Shown: positions 1-6,053, counted from the stretch's first letter. The stretch: 6,053 bases of DNA from an uncultured bacterium (GCA_903824735.1 CAIJXO010000096.1:1-6053); one strand, 5' to 3'. Numbers and translations are program-made. Notes: generated by a model from the sequence alone, not told the origin.

Positions 1-2088
1 ATCTACAGTGTGGATATGAAAACTGGCAGAGAGAGCTTGGTCACAAACTACCTTACTCCCGATGAGCTGTGGAATAAGACTTTTGCTGTTCAGAATGAAT
101 GGAGAGAAAAATTTAGTAACGTTCCCTTTGAAGATATAAATAAAACCAAATCACCCAGATTTTATCAAGAAATTGCTGTTAATAATGTCTTAGAGGCAGT
201 AGCGAATAATAAAAACCGAATACTATTAACACTCGCGACCGGAACAGGAAAAACTACGATCGCTTTTCAAATAGTTTGGAAATTATTTCAAGCTCGTTGG
301 AATTTGAAACGGGACGGTAGTAGACGACCGAGGGTCTTATTTTTAGCAGATAGAAATAATCTTGCAAACCAAGCCTTTGGAGAATTTACTGCCTATTCAG
401 CTTTTGCCGAAGACGCCTTGGTGAGAATTAGTCCGAAAGAAATAAGTAAGAAAGGAAGTGTACCGACAAACGGGAGCATCTTCTTCACCATTTTTCAGAC
501 TTTTATGAGTGGTACCGATAAGGACGGTAAATCGGCTCCATATTTTGGAGAATATCCAGCAGATTATTTTGATTTTATTATCATAGATGAATGTCATCGT
601 GGTGGAGCAAATGATGAGGGGAATTGGAGAGGTATTTTAGATTACTTTGCCCCCGCTGTTCAGTTGGGTCTAACCGCTACTCCAAAGCGTAAAGACAACG
701 TCGATACATACAAGTATTTTGGTGACCCAGTTTATATCTATTCACTAAAAGAGGGTATCAATGATGGCTTTCTGACCCCATTTAAAGTTAAACGTATTAA
801 GACAACACTTGATGACTATATATATACGAGTGACGATAAAATCATTGAGGGTGAAATTGAGGAAGGTAGACTTTATACTGAACCGGACTTCAATAAAATC
901 ATCGAAATAAAAGCTCGAGAGGCAAAACGCGTCAAAATCTTTATGGATGACGCAAATCAGAATGAGAAAGCGATAATCTTCTGTGCAACACAAGATCACG
1001 CTGCCGCAGTTCGTGATTTGGTTAATCAATACAAGAAAAGTACTAACCCAAATTATTGTGTTCGTGTTACTGCCAACGACGGAGAATTGGGTGAGCAATT
1101 CTTGCGGGAATTTCAAGACAACGAAAAGACGATACCGACTATACTTACCACGTCTCAAAAATTATCTACTGGTGTGGACGCAAGAAATATCCGCAATATC
1201 GTATTGATGCGCCCGGTGAACTCTATGATTGAGTTTAAGCAGATTATAGGCCGTGGAACACGTTTATTTGACGGAAAGGAGTTTTTCACCGTCTATGACT
1301 TCGTAGATGCCTACCATCATTTTGCAGACCCTGAATGGGACGGCGAACCGATAGAAGAAAATCCTTGTCCTAGATGTAATGAATTGCCTTGTGTATGTGA
1401 GGTTACACCTACCAAGTCTTGTTCAGTTTGTGGTAAATCACCCTGTGAATGTGAGAAACCACCAAAAATTTGTACTGTTTGTGAACAATTTCCCTGTGTC
1501 TGTAAAAAGAAAGTGAAGGTGCAATTAACTGGTGGAAAAGAACTTGAGATACAACATATGGTTTCGACATCTTTCTGGAGTGCTGACGGTAAACCTATCT
1601 CTGTAGAAGAATTTTTGCAAAATTTGTTTGGCACACTACCTAGCTTATTTAAAAATGAAGATGAGTTGCGCGAGATTTGGAGCAATCCAATCACCAGAAA
1701 AAGTCTATTGGAAAAACTAGATCAGGCAGGTTATGGAAAAGAGGAATTAACTAATTTACAGAAGCTTATTGACGCTGAAAAGAGCGACCTTTTTGATGTG
1801 TTGGAATATGTGTTTAATAGTGATATTAAGCCCATCACACGTGAAGTTAGGGTGGCAGCTGCTCAAGGCGCTATTTTCGCTTCGCTAAATAACAAACAAA
1901 AGGAATTTATTGAGTTCGTATTGAGCAAGTACATAGAGACTGGAGTGGAAGAACTTGACCAAGAAAAATTGCCGATACTGCTTACAAACAAGTACCAATC
2001 TCTTGAAGATGCTAAAGATGTGCTAGGAGAGGTTAATAGTATTAGTTCTTTATTCTTTAATTTTCAAAAGTTTTTGTATAAGCAGTAA
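1..2088 (+). CDS. hsdR: Type I restriction enzyme R subunit (HsdR), 5'-truncated by window edge
   Basis: This is the ATP-dependent translocase and cleavage subunit, which joins HsdM and HsdS to pull in and cut unmodified DNA. The reading frame is open from base 1, and the GTG at 10 is probably an internal valine because family-typical sequence already precedes it. Counting the first codon as residue 1, the SF2 motor shows a Q-like motif (FYQ, 54-56), Walker A ATGTGKT (79-85), motif Ia LFLADRNNLANQA (113-125), the DEAD/DEAH-box variant DECH (196-199), motif III LTATPKR (224-230), motif IV near IIFCATQ (325-331) and motif VI QIIGRGTRLF (414-423). The final ~180 residues, ending in FNFQKFLYKQ, match the EcoEI R C-terminal domain. 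The PD-(D/E)XK nuclease domain must lie upstream; 695 codons are visible, and EcoAI/EcoEI-type subunits are about 800 residues. Residues 456-501 carry three Cys-rich units, an oddity. No frameshift is seen. hsdM and hsdS are not in the window. Confidence 0.97.
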   Translation: MYSVDMKTGRESLVTNYLTPDELWNKTFAVQNEWREKFSNVPFEDINKTKSPRFYQEIAVNNVLEAVANNKNRILLTLATGTGKTTIAFQIVWKLFQARWNLKRDGSRRPRVLFLADRNNLANQAFGEFTAYSAFAEDALVRISPKEISKKGSVPTNGSIFFTIFQTFMSGTDKDGKSAPYFGEYPADYFDFIIIDECHRGGANDEGNWRGILDYFAPAVQLGLTATPKRKDNVDTYKYFGDPVYIYSLKEGINDGFLTPFKVKRIKTTLDDYIYTSDDKIIEGEIEEGRLYTEPDFNKIIEIKAREAKRVKIFMDDANQNEKAIIFCATQDHAAAVRDLVNQYKKSTNPNYCVRVTANDGELGEQFLREFQDNEKTIPTILTTSQKLSTGVDARNIRNIVLMRPVNSMIEFKQIIGRGTRLFDGKEFFTVYDFVDAYHHFADPEWDGEPIEENPCPRCNELPCVCEVTPTKSCSVCGKSPCECEKPPKICTVCEQFPCVCKKKVKVQLTGGKELEIQHMVSTSFWSADGKPISVEEFLQNLFGTLPSLFKNEDELREIWSNPITRKSLLEKLDQAGYGKEELTNLQKLIDAEKSDLFDVLEYVFNSDIKPITREVRVAAAQGAIFASLNNKQKEFIEFVLSKYIETGVEELDQEKLPILLTNKYQSLEDAKDVLGEVNSISSLFFNFQKFLYKQ
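1366..1503 (+). repeat. Three tandem CxxCxxxxCxC units inside hsdR
   Basis: The translated repeats are CPRCNELPCVC (1366-1398), CSVCGKSPCEC (1420-1452) and CTVCEQFPCVC (1471-1503). They are separated by Pro/Lys/Glu-rich linkers of 7 and 6 residues, giving a period of 54 then 51 bases. All twelve cysteines and the Pro before each third cysteine are conserved, while the DNA of the units has diverged. This indicates an old duplication kept by selection on the protein. They lie between the helicase core and the C-terminal domain. Four cysteines within 11 residues suggest metal (zinc) or Fe-S binding, but that is inference. Confidence 0.9.
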
Positions 2089-2123
2089 TATAGGGTGATT
2101 TTTATTAATTAAATTTAAGTGAA
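2089..2123. other. Short AT-rich hsdR-HEPN spacer with palindrome
   Basis: This 35-base gap separates hsdR from the next gene. It contains the perfect 10-base palindrome TTAAATTTAA (2109-2118), overlapping TTAATTAA (2105-2112). No terminator hairpin is present, which supports co-transcription. TAAATT (2110-2115) is only a 4/6 match to a -10 box, so an independent leaderless start for the downstream gene is possible but weakly supported. At this base composition the palindromes may be chance. Confidence 0.3.
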
Positions 2124-3440
2124 ATGAAGATACCGACCAAAAAAGAAACTTCAGTGGAGGTTGTGCCGACTGAAAAATCAATGCAGCCATTTTTTGAGAG
2201 AACCTTAGCGAGTGTCAGAGAAGATATCGCAGACAATCCTTACATTCAAGAGACATTTAAAGTACTCCCCGTTGGCGGGTATAGAAGTGCTATAGGTTCT
2301 CTATGGAATGCCGTCGTGGATGATCTGCGTAATAAAATTATGCACCGTAGCTTAGTCCTTTTTAATAAAGCTGCCGGGGTGGGTAGAGATGTAAAATCTT
2401 ACGAAGATTTTCAAAATTTTGTTAATGATGATCAGCTTATTGAAGGTGCGTACAAAATAGGTGTTATCGGATGGGAGGCTTCAAAGATTTTGCGCCACGC
2501 CAAAGAAATCAGACACATTTTTAATGGGCACCCCAAAAGTTCCGAACCCTCTATATTACGGGTCCTTGCAATGTTTGATGACTGCGTGAAGTATGTTTTA
2601 ATTGAGCCTTATCCTGCCCAGATCGTAGACATTGACGATTATGTTAATACGATGGACTCGGCACAGTTTGATCGCAACACTATTGCTGTGGCTAACGCTC
2701 TTACGGAATTGCCTGAAATATATAAAGATGAATTGATAAATAGGCTATTTACAGTATATGTACACCCAAATACGTCTTCTGTTCTTAGGTCTAACGTTGA
2801 ATTCGTGATACCTGTTCTTTGGTCTGTTCTTCCAAAAGAAGTAAAGATAAAAATTGTTCGAAGAGTAGATCAAGAAATTACAAAAAGTAATAGTGGTCAG
2901 ACAGCAAACGCGTTTGCCTTTGTTAATATAGTTGGAGCAAATGCATATCTAAGTGCTACCGCAAAAAATTATACATTAGTGCCGCTTGTAAAAAAGTTAA
3001 AAGAGTCACTAGACGACTGGGATAAAGAAAGTGAATGCGTTCAGGCGCTTTTACCATACGCGGCGAACATACCAGTTGATCTAATAAATGAATATGTATC
3101 CTGCTTGACCCACACTTATGTAGGCTTTACAGGGGGCAGTCCTCAATACAGTCGAAGTGATTTTTATTCAAATCGAGCAGCCGAATTAATTCCAAAAATG
3201 TTTGAGGTTTTTGACGATACGGCGGCGCTTGCATTTATTGAAACAGTTAAGAACGGCGAGCTTTTACGTAAACGTATTCACTCTCCAAGTAAGTTGAATA
3301 GACTTCGCTCGCTCGGAAATATGGTACTAAGCCGTGTGTCAGCATCATTCTCGGGTAGAGCTTTCTTGGAAAACCTAGTTGATGAAAATAAAATTGAGGA
3401 TTTTATAAATAGCCTGCCTGCCCTTCAAAAACAATCCTAA
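2124..3440 (+). CDS. HEPN-like helical protein linked to type I restriction (candidate RNase effector)
   Basis: I do not recognise a named family. The 438-residue protein has no signal peptide, membrane segment or P-loop, and looks almost entirely helical. Residues ~20-165 resemble a HEPN domain: a helix GGYRSAIGSLWNAVVDDLR (51-69), then a helix leading into EIRHIFNGHP (128-137), followed by another helix (144-160). R130-H131 and H136 fit the HEPN R-[N/D/H]-x-H spacing (R-x5-H). A second candidate, RNKIMH (R69-H74), also fits R-N-x3-H but sits at the end of a helix. The remainder (~170-438) has a conspicuous segment, TYVGFTGGSPQYSRSDFY (331-348), that may mark a conserved site. An in-frame TAA at 2106 makes ATG 2124 the first possible start. 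No good Shine-Dalgarno is present; GGAGG at 2156-2160 is too close to GTG 2163 and too far from ATG 2181. It lies 35 bases after hsdR with no obvious own promoter, so probably co-transcribed. HEPN ribonucleases commonly accompany restriction and abortive-infection loci; the RNase role here is inferred. Confidence 0.85.
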   Translation: MKIPTKKETSVEVVPTEKSMQPFFERTLASVREDIADNPYIQETFKVLPVGGYRSAIGSLWNAVVDDLRNKIMHRSLVLFNKAAGVGRDVKSYEDFQNFVNDDQLIEGAYKIGVIGWEASKILRHAKEIRHIFNGHPKSSEPSILRVLAMFDDCVKYVLIEPYPAQIVDIDDYVNTMDSAQFDRNTIAVANALTELPEIYKDELINRLFTVYVHPNTSSVLRSNVEFVIPVLWSVLPKEVKIKIVRRVDQEITKSNSGQTANAFAFVNIVGANAYLSATAKNYTLVPLVKKLKESLDDWDKESECVQALLPYAANIPVDLINEYVSCLTHTYVGFTGGSPQYSRSDFYSNRAAELIPKMFEVFDDTAALAFIETVKNGELLRKRIHSPSKLNRLRSLGNMVLSRVSASFSGRAFLENLVDENKIEDFINSLPALQKQS

Positions 3441-3605
3441 CTAGATAGTCAGTAGTAAACTATTAATCTCGCTCAAGTTAATGTTAGGAAACTGATATTC
3501 TTCCGCCCAATCTATTGTTCGAAAATCGTCTACTAGAGCGAGCAAAATTTTTAGCCTTATTTTACAAGGGCCATTTTTTACTACCTATCTTTGGATTAGA
3601 ACCTT
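3441..3605. other. Intergenic region without a convincing gene
   Basis: No plausible + strand gene or rho-independent terminator is seen after the HEPN-like gene. A 7-base inverted repeat, CTCGCTC (3468-3474) and GAGCGAG (3536-3542), has a 61-base loop, too wide for a normal terminator. On the minus strand 3584 to 3441 is open for 47 codons and stops at TAG directly against the stop of the upstream gene. It has no good start codon and could be a decayed gene end or chance. Confidence 0.5.
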
Positions 3606-3614
3606 TGATACAAT
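3606..3614 (+). promoter_or_regulatory. Extended -10 promoter of the SGNH hydrolase gene, predicted leaderless
   Basis: TGA-TACAAT is a TGn extended -10 with a 5/6 match to TATAAT. It ends 7 bases before the ATG at 3622, so transcription would start at or next to the start codon. No matching -35 is found at 16-18 base spacing, which an extended -10 can tolerate. No Shine-Dalgarno is present, and no ATG, GTG or TTG exists in frame between the TGA at 3493 and 3622. Confidence 0.6.
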
Positions 3615-3621
3615 AATTATT

Positions 3622-5694
3622 ATGCAAAAAAGCCTTGAACAGCTACATCAGCAATTGGAAGAAGTTAATCATCTTAGAGAAGCCAGAGGGCAAGAAAAAC
3701 TGAAGGCGGAAACTGAAGATTTTAATGCTACCCCCAAAGAGCTTATAGAAAAATACGGCAATCTCTATTATGAGTATTTAGAAGATCTGAAACTTGTTAT
3801 TCAGAACAGGGTAATGACGGCCGGAAATGAGGAGGAAGTTTTTGAAGTGGTGGCAGAATTATTCGGACCTGAAAAATCGTTATTGATCAAAGAAGAAGTT
3901 GAACATAAGTTGTCTACACTAAAAAAGGAGCTTTCTGTTTTTAAAAAAATGGTCTTCTCTTCAATCATAACAATGTTTTTTCTTGGAGTTGGTCTAATAG
4001 GTGGAGAAACATTCTTTCGAGTAAAAGACAAAGAAAGGGTTAGCCGGGGAATAAAAATCAATCCGATTCTGGCTGCTCAAAGTTCTGATGGAATGATTTT
4101 TAAGGCTGATCGAGGAGATGATGAATATGGCTCGTTAGAACAAGTGTTGGTTGTACCAGGTTCGGTAAAAGCCGAAAATGAAAAAAAGAAAGCAGCGCTA
4201 CAAGATCAATTAAAAAGAAAGGAAACTACTGAGAAAGAATTTGAGGAGCAACTTTGGGAGATTGAAAATGATAAGCAACAAGGTTTTGTCGATTCTTATA
4301 GCAATGGAATAATCACTTTTGAACAATTAGCAATTCAAGTATGGTCTGCAGCTGAAAAGGGCATGTCAACAACAATTAACCTGGGTGACTCTAGCACTTC
4401 TGGTTGGGAAAGTAATATTGTTACAGAAAATGCTCTCACGATTGCCCGAGCGGTGTACTTAAAACTAAAAGTTCTTGATCCGTCTTTGTCGGCGGATAGT
4501 TTTGATGAAATGGTAAGTCAGAAGTACCCCGGCCGCCAAGATCTTGATAATGCATTGGTTGAGGAATTAGAACAGTTAAAGCAGAATCCACTATTTCAGA
4601 CGGTTTGGAATGAAAATTGGCAGACTATTAAAGAATTAGCTAAGTCGCCACTGACGACTTACGATACTTATTCCAGTAAGATGGCCCAGATTGACCAAAA
4701 TCACCACTATCTAAATCTAGGCGTTCCTGGTTATAGTAGTGTGCATGGAGTTGCTTTTACCAGAAGGATAATAGACCAGCTAGAATCGGCAAAGGTTTTG
4801 ACTAATATTGATAGTGCCACAATCTATTTTGGAAATAATGATTCTGTGAATAACGGTAATGTCGAAGATGAATATTATATTGGAGACGAGACCGATAGAC
4901 CTCTGCTATTACATACAGCGGCAAAATTAAAAGAGGCTTCTACTGGCATCTCTAGTTTTACCCGTGTGAGTCCGGCCAGATACGAACATAATTTGCAAAT
5001 TATGATTGATACATTAAAAGCTGCAGGAATTAGAAATATCACTCTAATTATTCCGGTTGTTCCACTTAATTGGACACCTGGTGAGAGGGCTGGAGTGGAA
5101 GCGCCAGAGAATATTTCCGGTCGTTATCAAAAGGATAAGAGTAAAGCCGCTGAGATGCTTGAACAGGCTAGAAATAAATACGCAGAGGTCTATCAGGCCG
5201 TTTTTACCAGTGGCGATGGAATTAAGCCCGACTATGAAGCAGCGAGAGATTTAGCAAAAGAAGCTATTGAATTAGACGTGATGGTTCCTAGAATAAAAAA
5301 AGCCTACATTGAAAGAATGACCAAGGTGGCCATGGAAAAGAAGACAAGTTTCATAAATTTGGAACCCGTTCTGCCAATTATTGATGGTGGTGGACGAGCT
5401 CATAGTCCAAAAGACAAGGATGTTATCTCAAACGATTATTGTCATCCTGGTGAACATGTAAATATTTTGCTCGCTTTAGCTGAAGCAGTAGCAAAATCAA
5501 GTGTGTCCGAAGATATAATTAACCGAACAAAAGAACAACTTGTTGCTTTACTTATTGAACCTGAGATAGCAGACTATGAAATAAAAAAAGTTATTGATTC
5601 TTGTGTGGTTGTTTCAGGTGCACCAGTGGAGGCTTATGAGAGATTGGCCAAGGCCAAAAGAACACGTTATACCTGGGCAGATATAAGTAAATAG
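3622..5694 (+). CDS. Membrane-anchored SGNH/GDSL-family hydrolase
   Basis: This 690-residue protein is predicted to be an esterase or acyl-hydrolase acting at the cell surface; the substrate is unknown. All SGNH blocks are visible: block I INLGDSSTSG with nucleophile Ser257, block II NLGVPGYSS with Gly367, block III IYFGNND with Asn406, and block V NDYCHPGEH with the D605/H608 dyad. The N-terminal ~109 residues are charged and probably coiled-coil, followed by one hydrophobic segment (~110-132), so a signal-anchor with the catalytic domain outside is likely. Basic residues flank both sides, leaving orientation uncertain. A second charged coiled-coil (~183-222) spaces the catalytic domain from the membrane. 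Long helical inserts lie between blocks I and II (~280-360) and before block V (~500-570). The latter's AIELDVMVPRIKKAY followed by FINLEPVLP is like the TPR-type stretch in some bacterial SGNH proteins. A ~65-residue helical tail follows block V. ATG 3622 is the only available start near the promoter. Peptidoglycan, polysaccharide or lipid deacylation are all possible. Confidence 0.93.
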   Translation: MQKSLEQLHQQLEEVNHLREARGQEKLKAETEDFNATPKELIEKYGNLYYEYLEDLKLVIQNRVMTAGNEEEVFEVVAELFGPEKSLLIKEEVEHKLSTLKKELSVFKKMVFSSIITMFFLGVGLIGGETFFRVKDKERVSRGIKINPILAAQSSDGMIFKADRGDDEYGSLEQVLVVPGSVKAENEKKKAALQDQLKRKETTEKEFEEQLWEIENDKQQGFVDSYSNGIITFEQLAIQVWSAAEKGMSTTINLGDSSTSGWESNIVTENALTIARAVYLKLKVLDPSLSADSFDEMVSQKYPGRQDLDNALVEELEQLKQNPLFQTVWNENWQTIKELAKSPLTTYDTYSSKMAQIDQNHHYLNLGVPGYSSVHGVAFTRRIIDQLESAKVLTNIDSATIYFGNNDSVNNGNVEDEYYIGDETDRPLLLHTAAKLKEASTGISSFTRVSPARYEHNLQIMIDTLKAAGIRNITLIIPVVPLNWTPGERAGVEAPENISGRYQKDKSKAAEMLEQARNKYAEVYQAVFTSGDGIKPDYEAARDLAKEAIELDVMVPRIKKAYIERMTKVAMEKKTSFINLEPVLPIIDGGGRAHSPKDKDVISNDYCHPGEHVNILLALAEAVAKSSVSEDIINRTKEQLVALLIEPEIADYEIKKVIDSCVVVSGAPVEAYERLAKAKRTRYTWADISK

Positions 5695-5733
5695 AATTTT
5701 AAGAATTTTTTACTTAAAACAATTTCTAACTTC

Positions 5734-5748
5734 CTCCAGCCACTGGAG
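5734..5748. other. Small GC-rich hairpin after the SGNH gene
   Basis: CTCCAG-CCA-CTGGAG forms a perfect 6-bp stem with a 3-base loop, 40 bases after the TAG stop. No T-tract follows on either strand, so it is not a standard rho-independent terminator. It could mark the mRNA 3' end or pause polymerase before the next promoter. A weaker A/T stem, TTTTAAG (5697-5703) with CTTAAAA (5713-5719), carries its T-run in the loop and is also not a normal terminator. Confidence 0.4.
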
Positions 5749-5787
5749 CCCTCCACAATACTTCCATGTCCTTTTATTTCTTGTATT

Positions 5788-5816
5788 CGGACAGGTTTTG
5801 GAACTTTTGGTATAAT
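5788..5816 (+). promoter_or_regulatory. Strong extended -10 promoter of the sulfotransferase-like gene, predicted leaderless
   Basis: TGG-TATAAT (5808-5816) is a perfect extended -10. CGGACA (5788-5793), a 4/6 match to TTGACA that keeps GACA, lies exactly 17 bases upstream as a plausible -35. The -10 ends 6 bases before ATG 5823, putting the transcript start at the start codon. An in-frame TAA at 5817-5819 excludes any earlier start. No Shine-Dalgarno is present. Confidence 0.8.
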
Positions 5817-5822
5817 TAAGTA

Positions 5823-6053
5823 ATGACCATTGTTCATATTCATTTAGAACGAACGGGTGGTGTTTCAATTCAAAATTTATATGAGAAAAAATACCCCGGT
5901 CCTGAGATGGTCTGGTATAGTGTACGTGATGGATTATTTGCTCCTTTCAACATCAAAACCGCGAACTATACAGTCGGTTGGCATCTAAAAGTTTATGCCT
6001 TTATATCATCTAAACTTCCCTTTGTACGAAAAATAATGTTGATGATTAGAACA
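5823..6053 (+). CDS. Sulfotransferase-like protein, N-terminal part, cut by window end
   Basis: Only the first 77 codons are visible, with no stop. The protein begins MTIVHIHLERTGGVSIQNLY, which resembles the N-terminal PAPS 5'-phosphosulfate loop of family-2 sulfotransferases (typically HIPKTGGTS after a short beta strand). Here the usual Pro-Lys is replaced by Glu9-Arg10, and Thr11-Gly12-Gly13 and Ser15 are kept. A KKYPG turn follows, as is common after the first helix of such proteins. If correct, it would transfer sulfate from PAPS to a carbohydrate or similar acceptor. Start choice is firm: in-frame TAA at 5817, promoter directly upstream, and the motif at the expected distance from the N-terminus. 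The PAPS 3'-phosphate site lies beyond the window, so a divergent non-sulfotransferase P-loop protein remains possible. Confidence 0.7.
   Translation, partial: MTIVHIHLERTGGVSIQNLYEKKYPGPEMVWYSVRDGLFAPFNIKTANYTVGWHLKVYAFISSKLPFVRKIMLMIRT

Noticed and set aside
10..12. GTG at 10 as the true start of hsdR
   Set aside because: The frame is open to base 1 with family-like sequence, and the nuclease domain required by the family would be missing if translation began here.
745..1158. Minus-strand open frame of 137 codons within hsdR
   Set aside because: It lies wholly opposite the helicase motifs of hsdR, has no recognisable motif, and is explained by codon use of the real gene.
1317..1694. Minus-strand open frame of 125 codons opposite the Cys-rich part of hsdR
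   Set aside because: It is a mirror of the hsdR coding sequence, including its repeats; the composition is unlike a real protein and no promoter is seen.
2328..2345. RNKIMH (R69-H74) as the HEPN catalytic motif
   Set aside because: The spacing fits R-N-x3-H, but it lies at the end of the early helix, whereas RHIFNGH at 2511-2531 is at the usual motif position before the last helix. Kept only as an alternative.
3468..3542. Inverted repeat CTCGCTC/GAGCGAG as a terminator
   Set aside because: The 61-base loop and lack of an adjacent T-tract do not fit a rho-independent terminator.
3801..4061. Minus-strand open frame opposite the start of the SGNH gene
   Set aside because: It overlaps the coiled-coil and membrane helix of the real gene and carries no protein signature.
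5057..5254. Plus-strand frame of 65 codons inside the SGNH gene
   Set aside because: It is fully nested in another frame of a strongly supported gene, with a basic, low-information product.
5697..5719. TTTTAAG/CTTAAAA stem as a terminator
   Set aside because: The stem is all A/T except one pair, and the T-run is in the loop instead of after the stem.
5667..5837. Minus-strand frame of 56 codons spanning the SGNH-sulfotransferase spacer
   Set aside because: It overlaps both flanking genes and the strong + strand promoter; no motif is recognisable and its length is expected by chance.

Overview
The window is AT-rich bacterial DNA (roughly 40% G+C by eye) with four protein genes, all on the + strand. 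Two of them run off the window edges. No rRNA, tRNA, CRISPR array, insertion sequence or integrase is visible. Standard-code stops (TAA, TAA, TAG) close the three complete ends. Shine-Dalgarno sequences are missing or very weak. Two genes have an extended -10 promoter ending 6-7 bases before the ATG, which predicts leaderless mRNAs. Low G+C, poor Shine-Dalgarno use and divergent surface proteins would suit a Candidate Phyla Radiation (Patescibacteria) genome or a similar uncultured lineage. That placement is inference only, since no phylogenetic marker is present.

Left part (1-3440), a defence module: the first gene is the 3' majority of hsdR, the motor subunit of a type I restriction-modification system. 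Its complete SF2 helicase core and EcoEI-type C-terminal domain are visible, while the N-terminal nuclease domain lies before base 1. Between motor and C-terminal domain sits an unusual linker with three tandem CxxCxxxxCxC units. An unrecognised 438-residue, mostly helical protein follows after 35 bases. Its N-terminal third looks like a HEPN domain (R-x5-H at residues 130-136), so it may be a restriction-linked RNase effector comparable in position and logic to PrrC, but without an ATPase domain.

Middle (3441-3621): 181 bases without a convincing gene, holding a possible minus-strand coding remnant and, at its right end, the promoter of the next gene.

Right part (3622-6053), apparently cell-surface functions: a 690-residue single-pass membrane protein carries all four SGNH/GDSL hydrolase signatures. 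After a 128-base spacer with a small GC-rich hairpin and a strong extended -10 promoter comes the start of a sulfotransferase-like gene, cut by the window end. An esterase-type hydrolase beside a sulfotransferase-like protein suggests modification of a surface glycan or lipid. Because each has its own promoter, the two need not form an operon and are probably unrelated to the restriction module.
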